The position numbers and the translations under genes were made by a program. From positions 1,153,501-1,217,500 of the forward strand of contig NZ_FNTF01000002.1 of the NCBI RefSeq assembly GCF_900105495.1: 64,000 nt of DNA, given 5' to 3'. This stretch comes from Pseudomonas frederiksbergensis. Its GTDB lineage: Bacteria; Pseudomonadota; Gammaproteobacteria; Pseudomonadales; Pseudomonadaceae. The notes under the pieces are model-generated. The model ran no database searches and was not told where the DNA came from. It worked only from the letters and a program-made list of their open reading frames with translations. This document shows positions 32,180 to 41,300 of the stretch, piece by piece; position 1 is the stretch's first letter; the number at the start of each line of letters is the position of its first letter.

Positions 32180-34276
32180 ATGAGCCTGCCGAACCTGCGC
32201 GCAGATTTGCAGCTGACGCCTGCATCACCAGCGCTCGATGGCTCGCCACGCTGGACCCTGGCCGATCCGGTGCGCGGTCGCTATTTCAAACTCGGCGTGG
32301 CGGCGATGCGCCTGCTGCGCCATTGGTCCTTGGGTGATCCCGAGCAAGTACTGCGTGCCGCCAACCGTGAGCCAGGCTTGCCGCTGGATAGCGCGGAGCT
32401 AGAGCAATTGCTGGCCTTTTTGCGCAGCCACGACCTGATCACCGCCCTGGATCCGCAACAGCGCGCCAGTTACAGCCTCAAAGCGGCCGCTCAACGCCAG
32501 TCGCTGTGGCAGATCTTGCTGCACCAATACCTGTTTTTCCGTATTCCGCTGTGGCGCCCGGACGCTTTTCTCAATCGCGCCTGGCCATGGCTGCAGCGCT
32601 TCGGTCCGCGCGCGTTGCGCTACGGCTTGCCAGTGACGCTGGGGCTCGGCGTGTTTCTGGTGTCCCGGGACTGGCAGCGCTTTATCGCGACCTTCCCGCA
32701 TCTATTCAGCCTCGGCGGCGCGCTGGCATTCGGCGTGGCGTTGTTCTTTGCCAAGCTCTGCCACGAGTTCGGTCACGCCTTCATGGCCAAGCGCGCCGGT
32801 TGTCGGGTGCAGAGCATGGGCGTGGCGTTCATGGTGTTGTTGCCGATGTTTTACACCGATGTCAGCGATGCCTGGCGGGTCAATGATCGTCGTGCGCGGC
32901 TGCTGATTGGCGCCGGTGGCGTGCTGGCGGAATTGCTGTTGGCGAGCCTTGCGCTGCTCGCCTGGTCGCTGCTGCCAGACGGTCCCGGACGCACGGCGGC
33001 GTTCATGCTCGCCAGCGCTACCTGGATGACCACGCTGGTGATCAACCTCAACCCGTTCATGCGCTTTGATGGCTATTTTTTGCTCAGTGACTATTGGCAA
33101 GTCGACAACCTTCAAGCGCGAGCCTTTGCCCTTTGTCGTTGGCGCTTGCGCGAGTTTTTATTCGGTTACGGCGCGCCGGCACCAGAGCCTTGGTCGCCGA
33201 AGATGCAACGGCGTTTGCTGATCTGGGGTTACGGCGCGTGGCTGTGGCGTGCGGCGTTGTTTTTCGGGATTGCGCTGGCGGTCTACCACTTGTTCTTCAA
33301 GGTATTGGGGATTTTCCTGATGCTGGTGGAACTGGTGTGGTTCATCTTCCTGCCGATCATGAGTGAGTGGCGGCAATGGTGGGCTCGTCGCGAACAGGCG
33401 TATGCGCCTCGGGTGCTGCTCACTGGCCTGGCCCTGTTTGGGCTGTTGCTGATGCTGGTCGTGCCGTGGCGCAGCGCCGTGGAGTTGCCGACGATGCTGG
33501 AGGCTGGCCGCGCCAGTGCCTTGCACGCGCCCGTCGCGGCGCGGGTCAAAACGGTAAATGTTCACGATGGTGAAGCGGTTGTCCAAGGCCAGGTGTTGAT
33601 TGAGCTGGAATCCCCGGATCTGGATTCGCGCCAGGCCATCGTCCGTCGTGAAATCCAGATCCAGCAGTTGCAGATGCGCCGTCAGGCCAGCCGCAGTGAA
33701 ACCGCCGCCGACGCCGGAATCGTCGAACAGCGCCTGGCCGAAGCGGTCGCCGAATACCGAGGCCTGGCCGCCCAGCGTGAGCGCCTGCTGCTGCGGGCGC
33801 CCCATGCCGGCAAGGTGCGTGATCTGTTGCCGCAGTTGGCGGTCGGTCGCTGGTTGTCGAGCAAAGATCCGCTGGCGCGGGTGGTCGAAGACGGCGCGCG
33901 GTTACGCGGGTATCTGGCCGAAGTCGAGCTCTGGCGTGTCGCCACGGGCGCCAGCGGGCGCTTCATCGCCGACGATCCGATGCACCCGGCGATTGCCGTG
34001 CAATTGAGTGAAATCGACACCAACGGCGCGGAATTTGTCGATCAGGAAGCGTTGACCTCTGATCACCATGGACCGATTGCCGTGCGCCGGGATCAGCATC
34101 AAAGAGCGGAGCCGGTACAGGCGCAATATGGGGCGCGGTTGAGCGTCCTCGAGAACGTACCGACCCCGATGCAACCCTTGCGCGGCATTGTGGTGTTGCA
34201 GGGGCGCGGCGAGTCGTTGCTGGGTGTCGCCTGGCGGCGGTTGGCGGCGCTGGGCGTAAGGGAAAGCGGTTTTTAG
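32180..34276 (+). CDS. M50-family membrane metallopeptidase fused to a HlyD-like domain
   Basis: This 698-residue polytopic membrane protein has the zinc motif H195-E-F-G-H199 within a hydrophobic helix. The second M50 motif N-P-F-M-R-F-D297-G follows about 100 residues later, so the site-2-protease-type active site looks complete. An N-terminal region (1-110) has a PqqD-like winged-helix flavour (GRYFKLGVAAMRLLRHW). About six further hydrophobic helices span 130-430. The C-terminal 250 residues are HlyD-like (ALHAPVAARVKTVNVHDGEAV, then a coiled coil and LLRAPHAGKVRDLLP). It starts immediately after the previous stop. Such fusions accompany export of large repeat proteins or peptides; here it takes the place of the missing ABC exporter. 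Confidence 0.88.
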   Translation: MSLPNLRADLQLTPASPALDGSPRWTLADPVRGRYFKLGVAAMRLLRHWSLGDPEQVLRAANREPGLPLDSAELEQLLAFLRSHDLITALDPQQRASYSLKAAAQRQSLWQILLHQYLFFRIPLWRPDAFLNRAWPWLQRFGPRALRYGLPVTLGLGVFLVSRDWQRFIATFPHLFSLGGALAFGVALFFAKLCHEFGHAFMAKRAGCRVQSMGVAFMVLLPMFYTDVSDAWRVNDRRARLLIGAGGVLAELLLASLALLAWSLLPDGPGRTAAFMLASATWMTTLVINLNPFMRFDGYFLLSDYWQVDNLQARAFALCRWRLREFLFGYGAPAPEPWSPKMQRRLLIWGYGAWLWRAALFFGIALAVYHLFFKVLGIFLMLVELVWFIFLPIMSEWRQWWARREQAYAPRVLLTGLALFGLLLMLVVPWRSAVELPTMLEAGRASALHAPVAARVKTVNVHDGEAVVQGQVLIELESPDLDSRQAIVRREIQIQQLQMRRQASRSETAADAGIVEQRLAEAVAEYRGLAAQRERLLLRAPHAGKVRDLLPQLAVGRWLSSKDPLARVVEDGARLRGYLAEVELWRVATGASGRFIADDPMHPAIAVQLSEIDTNGAEFVDQEALTSDHHGPIAVRRDQHQRAEPVQAQYGARLSVLENVPTPMQPLRGIVVLQGRGESLLGVAWRRLAALGVRESGF

Positions 34277-34366
34277 GGAGCGCAACGAAACCGTGTTACC
34301 CGCAGGCTGGCAGTGTTGCATTGAACCTGTAACCAAAATCGCGTTTTTCAGACGATTTAGCTTCGA

Positions 34367-34378
34367 TTTGATATCAAA
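34367..34378. promoter_or_regulatory. Perfect 12-bp palindrome upstream of the sulfotransferase
   Basis: TTTGATATCAAA is a perfect palindrome in the AT-rich 164-bp gap between the M50 gene and the sulfotransferase. It could be an operator or part of a promoter for the second half of the cluster. I cannot assign a regulator. Confidence 0.35.
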
Positions 34379-34440
34379 ACACCATTACCCGTAAGGCTGT
34401 TCATGGTCTACGCTCCCTCATACATAAAGGACTGACCAGG

Positions 34441-35286
34441 GTGAAGGGATTGCCACAGTTCCATTTTATTTCCGGCTTGCCGCGCTCAGGCTCGACCCTG
34501 CTTTCTGCGATCCTTTTGCAGAACCCGCGTTTTCATGCCGGCATGACCAGCCCCGTTGGCGCCCTGTTTTCCGGGGTTCTGGAACAGTGCAGCGCCGGCA
34601 GCGAGTTCGGTGCGGTGATCGATACCGATCTGCGCCGTCGTTTGCTTCGCGGTCTGTTCGATTCCTTCTACGCCGACAAGGCCGACAAACCGGTGGTGTT
34701 CGACACCAATCGGTTATGGAGCTCGCGCCTGCCGGCCATCCGCGATCTGTTCCCGCAAGCCAAGGTCATTGCCTGCGTGCGCAATGTCGCCTGGGTCATG
34801 GACAGCATCGAGCGTTTGTATCGCGCCAACCCCTATGAAAACACCAAGCTGTTCGGCGATGCGGTCGAGCGCAACACGGTCTACAGCCGTTGCGAAACCC
34901 TGGCCCAGCGCAATCGCCTGGTGGGGTTTGCCTGGGCAGCGCTCAAGGAAGCCTATTACGGCGAACAGGCCGACTCATTGCTGATTGTCGATTACGACCT
35001 GTTGAGCCAGGCACCGGAACGGGTGATGCGGCTGGTCTACGACTTTATCGGCGAGCCCTGGTTCGAACATGATTTCGACCATTTGGCCTACGACGCACCG
35101 GAGTTCGACCAGGCCCTCGGCCTCTCAGGGCTGCATAAGGTGAAGGCCAAGGTCCAATTGCAATCCAGGCGAACGATCCTGCCGCCGGATTTGTTCAAGC
35201 AGTACGCCGAGTTGTCTTTTTGGCTCGATGGCTCAGCCAGCGCCGCCAATGTCATTCGTATGAAGGCCGACGCCGCGATCAGTTGA
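34441..35286 (+). CDS. PAPS-dependent sulfotransferase
   Basis: This 281-residue cytoplasmic sulfotransferase has the 5'-phosphosulfate loop at residues 10-21 (ISGLPRSGSTLL). The 3'-phosphate-binding arginine and serine are R114 and S122 in CVRNVAWVMDS. The overall pattern (F-I-S-G-x-P-R-S-G-S-T-L-L) is closest to the protein-tyrosine sulfotransferase-like branch, though short bacterial members may act on other acceptors. GTG start with AAGGA 10 nt upstream. It lies between the M50-HlyD gene and the giant LEPR-XLL gene, and an APS kinase closes the cluster, so donor supply and transfer are encoded together. The acceptor is unknown; the giant protein itself is a candidate by position only. Confidence 0.82.
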   Translation: MKGLPQFHFISGLPRSGSTLLSAILLQNPRFHAGMTSPVGALFSGVLEQCSAGSEFGAVIDTDLRRRLLRGLFDSFYADKADKPVVFDTNRLWSSRLPAIRDLFPQAKVIACVRNVAWVMDSIERLYRANPYENTKLFGDAVERNTVYSRCETLAQRNRLVGFAWAALKEAYYGEQADSLLIVDYDLLSQAPERVMRLVYDFIGEPWFEHDFDHLAYDAPEFDQALGLSGLHKVKAKVQLQSRRTILPPDLFKQYAELSFWLDGSASAANVIRMKADAAIS

Positions 35287-35298
35287 TCGCGGCGTTTT
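35271..35298 (+). terminator. Strong hairpin with T run at the sulfotransferase stop
   Basis: CGCCGCGATC (35271-35280) pairs perfectly with GATCGCGGCG (35285-35294) across a four-base loop, followed by TTTT. The stem includes the last codons and stop of the sulfotransferase. It looks like an intrinsic terminator or attenuator ahead of the giant gene. It also argues against ATG 35304 as that gene's start, since its ribosome site would be in the stem. Confidence 0.7.
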
Positions 35299-35336
35299 CA
35301 TTGATGCCTCAGAAAGTTCGAGTCCGGGTGAGCAGC

Positions 35337-38300
35337 ATGTGGTGGAGCAACGGCAAGTCGCGAGTTACCGAAGGCGCACGGGCGCTGGCCTCACCCATGA
35401 TCATGTCCCTGGAGCCGCGCATGCTGTTCGACGGCGCGGTGGCGGCCACGGTGGCCGATACCGCTCAGGCAGACAGCCAAAGCACGGCTGATGCCGCCAA
35501 GGCACCAACGACCGATCAACCGGCTGCCAGCCAGGACACCCACGACCAGACCGATGCCACACCTGCACCCGTGGCCGTTGCCGTGCCGGGCCAGACCGTG
35601 GTGTTCGTCGATTCGCGGGTCAAGGACGCTGGCAGTCTTCTTCAGGGTATCGCTCCCGGTACCCAGGTGGTTCAGCTGGATGCCAGCCAGGATGGCCTGC
35701 AGCAAATCGCCGATTATCTGGACGGCCATCAGGGCATCAGTTCGGTACAGATCATTGCCCATGGCAACGCGGGCGATCTGTGGCTGGGCAATAGCTACTT
35801 GTCTGCCGACAACGTCGCGGCCCGCAGCGCGGTACTGACGGAAATCGGCAAGGACATGAACGTTGGCGGCGACATCCTGATCTACGGCTGCTACACCGCC
35901 GAAGGTGAGCGCGGCTTGAGTTTTGTCGACTCGCTGGCGCAACTGACCGGCCGTGATGTGGCCGCCTCCAGCGATCGCACCGGGCTCGCTGGCGACTGGG
36001 ATCTGGAAATTGCCACGGGCACCATCGAAAGCGCCAACGTCCTCTCGGCCACGGCCATGAGCGACTATCAATGGGGCCTGGCGACCTGGACGGCCACCAA
36101 CAATGCCAACACCGGTGTCGGTTCGTTGCGTGCGGCGATCGCCTCGGCGCAGAACGGCGATATCGTTACCTTCAACGGCAACATGACGGTACAGCTGACG
36201 TCCGAGCTGCTGATCAACAAGAACATCACCGTTGATGGCGACTTGAACAACGACGGTGCGGCTGACGTGATTCTCGATGGTCAGTACCGGACCCGAGTGA
36301 TTGAAGTGTCGTCTGGCAGCATCGTGACGCTCGATGGCCTGGTGATCACCCGCGGCCTGGTGTCGGGCACGGGCGGCAACGGTGGCTACGGTGCCGCGGG
36401 CGCGATGGCCGGGGGTGTTTTCAACGCAGGGATTCTGACCCTGAATAACGTCAGCGTAACCTCCAACGGCGCTTCCGGTGGCGGTGGCGGCGGCGGTGTG
36501 ACGGGCGCTTTTTACGGCGGCGGCGGTGGCGGTGGCGGCGGTTTGGGCGGCCAGGGCGGCGGGCATGGCGGTTCGGCAGGGCCGGGCACCGGCACATTGG
36601 GCGGCCAGGCGGGCGGCGGTGGTGTCGGTGGTTACGGCGGCGGTTATGACGCCACCCACATGGGCGGTCGCGGTGGTACCACCACTGGCGGGGCTGGCGG
36701 CGTAGGCGTTTCCTATTACAGCAACGGCGGTAACGGTGCGACGGCCACCAATGGCACGATTTCCATTGGCGGCGGTGGTGGCGGGGCCGGTTGGGACAAG
36801 GTCGGTGGCGCTGGCGGCAACGCGGTGGGCGGGATCTACAACGCCAGCAGCGGCACCCTCACCATCGTCGGCACCTCGACCATCAGCAACAACATCGGTG
36901 CTGGTGGCGGTGGCGGCGGTGGTGGTGGCCAAGGCAGTAATGCCAGCAATGGCGGCATTGGTGGCCGGGGCGTCGGTGCGATCTGGAACAAAGGCACACT
37001 GCTGATGACGGCCGCCAACTTCGCCGCCCTGGCCGGTAATGCCGCGGCCAGTGGCGCAGGCGGTACCGCGCAGGGCGGTGGCAGCACCGGCACCTCACCA
37101 ACCGCCGTCGCGACAATCTATAACGACGGCGGCCTACTCAACACCGCGTATTCGCCGCCACCGACCGCGACCATTGTGGTTGCTGACACCACGCTGAGCA
37201 TCGGCGAAACGTCCCTGGTGACCATTACCTTCTCCGAGGTGGTGCTCGGTTTCACCAATGCGGACCTGACCATCGCCAACGGCACGTTGACAGCGGTAAG
37301 CAGCGGCGATGGAGGCCTTACGTGGACCGCAACGTTCACGCCGTCCGCCAGCATTTCCGATACGAGCAATGTCATCACTCTGGACAATACCGGTGTGATC
37401 AACATCCTGGGCACCGCTGGCGTCGGCACCACCAATTCCAATAACTACACGGTCGACACCGTACGCCCGACCGCCCTCATCGCGTTTACCGACACGGCCC
37501 TCAAGGTCGGCGAAACCTCCTTGGTGACTATCACCTTCAACGAAGCGGTCACCGGTCTCACCAATGCTGACCTGACGATTGCCAACGGCACCCTGACCGC
37601 GGTGAGCAGCGGCGATGGCGGGCTCACCTGGACGGGGACCTTCACGCCGAGCGCGAGCATCACCGACACAAGCAACCTGATCACCCTGGACAACACCGGC
37701 GTCAGCGACCTGGCGGGCAACGCCGGCAGCGGCACCACCGATTCCAACAACTACGCCATCGACACCGTGCGGCCAACAGCGACCATCGTGGTGACGGACA
37801 CCGCGCTGAGAATCGGTGAAACCTCACTGGTGACGATCACCTTCAGCGAAGCCGTCAGCGGTTTCAGCAACGCCGACCTCACCATCGCCAACGGCGTGTT
37901 GACGGCGGTGAGCAGCAGCGACGGCGGCATCACCTGGACCGCCACGTTCACCCCGAACACGAGCGTCAACGACACGACCAACCTGATCACCCTGAACAAC
38001 ACCGGCATCGCGGATCTGGCGGGCAACACCGGCAGCGGCACCACTGATTCGAACAACTATGCGATCGATACGCTTCGTCCAACCGCAACCATTGTGGTGG
38101 CGGACAATGCGCTGAGAATCGGCGAAACCTCGCTGGTGACCATCACCTTCAATGAAGCCGTCAGCGGTTTCACCAACGCCGACCTGACCATCGCCAACGG
38201 CACGTTGACTGCGGTGAGCAGCAGCGATGGCGGTATCACCTGGACGGCGACGTTTACCCCGACCGCCAGCATCACCGACACGACCAACCTGATCACCCTG

Positions 38301-41300
38301 GACAACACCGGCGTGGCGGATCTGGAGGGCAACGCCGGCAGCGGCACTACCGATTCCAACAACTTTGCGGTCGATACGGTGCGCCCGACGGCCACCATCG
38401 TGGTGACGGACACGGCGCTGAGAATCGGCGAAACCTCACTGGTGACCATCACCTTCAGTGAGGCGGTCAGCGGTTTCACCAACGCCGACCTGACCATTAC
38501 CAACGGCACGTTGACCGCGGTGAGCAGCAGCGATGGCGGTATCACCTGGACCGCGACCTTCACGCCGAGCGCGAGCATCAACGACAGCACCAACCTGATC
38601 ACCTTGAACAACACCGGCATCGCGGATCTGTCGGGCAACACCGGCAGCGGCACTACCGATTCCAACAACTACGCCATCGACACCGTGCGTCCGACCGCCA
38701 CGATTGTGCTGGCCGATCCCACACTGATCGCGGGCGAAACCTCGCTGGTGACCATCACCTTCAGCGAAGCGGTCAGTGGTTTCACCAACGCCGACCTGAC
38801 CATCGCCAACGGCACCCTGACCGCCGTGAGCAGCAGCGACGGCGGCATTACCTGGACCGCGACCTTCACACCAACCGTCGGCATAAGTGACCCGAGCAAC
38901 GTCATCACCCTGAACAATACCGGTGTGGCCGACATTTCCGGCAACACCGGCAGCGGCACCACCAACTCCGGCAACTACACCATCGATACGGTGCTGCCGA
39001 CCGCCACTATCGTTGTTGCCGACAACGCGCTGAGAATCGGCGAAACCTCACTGGTGACCATCACCTTCAACCAGGCCGTGACCGGTTTCACCAACGCCGA
39101 TTTGACCCTCGCCAACGGCACGTTGACCGCGGTGAGCAGCAGCGACGGCGGCATCACCTGGACCGCGACTCTCACGCCGAGCGCGAGCATCACCGACACG
39201 ACCAACCTGATCACCCTCGACAACACCGGCGTGCAGGCTGTCGGCACCGGTAATGTGGGCAGCGGCACCACCGACTCCAACAACTACGCCATCGATACCG
39301 TGCGGCCAACGGCAACCATCGGGGTGACGGACACGGCGCTGAGAATCGGCGAAACCTCACTGGTGACGATCACCTTCAGTGAGGCGGTCAGCGGTTTCAC
39401 CAACGCGGACCTGACCATTACCAACGGCACCTTGAGCGCGGTGAGCAGCAGCGACGGCGGTATCACCTGGACCGCGACCTTCACGCCGAGCGCGAGCATC
39501 AACGACACCACCAACCTGATCACCTTGAACAACACCGGCATCGCGGATCTGGCGGGCAACACTGGCAGCGGCACCACCGATTCCAATAACTATGCGATCG
39601 ACACGGTTCGCCCTACGGCGACCATCGTTCTGGCTGACCCGACCCTGAGTGCCGGGGAAACCTCCCTGGTGACCATCACCTTCAGCGAATCGGTCAGCGG
39701 GTTCACCAACGCTGACCTGTCCATCGCCAACGGTACATTGACGGCGGTGAGCAGCAGCGACGGCGGCATCACCTGGACCGCGACCTTCACACCAACCGTC
39801 GGCATAAGTGACCCGAGCAACGTCATCACCCTGAACAATACCGGTGTGGCCGACATTTCCGGCAACACCGGCAGCGGCACCACCAACTCCGGCAACTACA
39901 CCATCGACACGGTGCTGCCGACCGCCACCATCGTCGTGGCCGACAATGCGCTGAGCGTCGGTGAAACGTCGCTGGTCACCATCACGTTCAGCGAAGCCGT
40001 CAGCGGTTTCAGCAACGCCGACCTGACCATCGCCAATGGCACGTTGACCGCGGTGAGCAGCAGCGATGGCGGCATCACCTGGACCGCGACGTTCACGCCG
40101 ACGGCCAGCATTACCGACGCGACCAACCTGATCAGCCTGAACAACAGCGGTGTACAAAATGCCTCGGGCAACGCAGGCAGCGGCACCACCGATTCCAACA
40201 ACTACGCCATCGACACCGTGCGGCCAACCGCGACCATCGTCGTGGCGGATACCGCATTGGCGCTGGGTCAAACCACGGTGGTCACCATCACCTTCTCCGA
40301 GGCGGTGACCGGTTTCACCACCGCCGACCTCACGGCCGCCAACGGCACCCTGAGCGGCCTGAGCACCAGCGATAACATCACCTACACCGCGACCTTCACC
40401 CCGACGGCGAGCATCAACGATGCAACCAATATCATCACGCTGAACAACACCGGCATTGTGGACGGAGCCGGCAACACTGGCGCGGGCACCACCGATTCCA
40501 ACAACTACGCGATCGACAGTCTGCGTCCGACCGCCACGATTGTGTTGGCCGATACGACACTGGCAGCGGGCGAAACCTCGCTGGTGACCATCACCTTCAG
40601 CGAAGCGGTCAGCGGTTTCGCCAACGCCGACCTGACCATCGCCAACGGCACCCTGACGGCGGTGAGCAGCAGCGACGGCGGCATCACCTGGACTGCGACC
40701 TTCACGCCAACCGTCGGCGTGAGTGACCCGAGCAACGTCATCACCCTGAACAATACCGGTGTGACCGACATCGCCGGCAACACCGGCAGCGGCACCACCA
40801 GTTCCGGCAACTACACCATCGATACGGTCCTGCCGACCGCCACTATCGTGCTCGCCGATAACGCGCTGAAAATCGGCGAAACATCGCTGGTGACCATTAC
40901 GTTCTCGGAAGCGGTGAGCGGTTTCAGCAATGCCGACCTGACGATTGCCAACGGCACGTTGACGGCGGTGAGTAGCAGCGATGGCGGCGTCACCTGGACG
41001 GCAACATTCACCCCGACCGGCGCGATCACCGACACCAGCAATCTGATCACCCTGGACAACACGGGCGTGCAAAACGTCTCGGGCAACACCGGCAGCGGCA
41101 CGACCGACTCCAACAATTACGCCATCGACACCCTGCGCCCGACGGCCACTATCGTGGTCGCAGATGCAGCGCTGGCGGTGGGGCAAACCTCGGTGGTGAC
41201 CATCACCTTCTCCGAGGCGGTAACCGGTTTTACTACAGCCGACCTGACGGTGAGCAACGGTACCCTGAGCAATCTGAGCACCAGCGATAACATCACCTGG

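Noticed and set aside
34303..34325. Sigma-54-like promoter (TGGCAG...TTGCA) upstream of the sulfotransferase
   Set aside because: The GG-to-GC spacing is 7 bases, not the required 10.
35220..35336. Longer N-terminus for the giant protein starting at 35220
   Set aside because: It would overlap the sulfotransferase by 67 bp and run through the terminator hairpin; the GGTGAG-preceded ATG at 35337 keeps the LEPR-XLL motif near the N-terminus, as in other such proteins.
39357..41186. 609-residue minus-strand frame opposite the giant LEPR-XLL gene
   Set aside because: Repeat shadow; no ribosome site, no recognisable domain, and the sense strand is clearly the Ig-like repeat protein.
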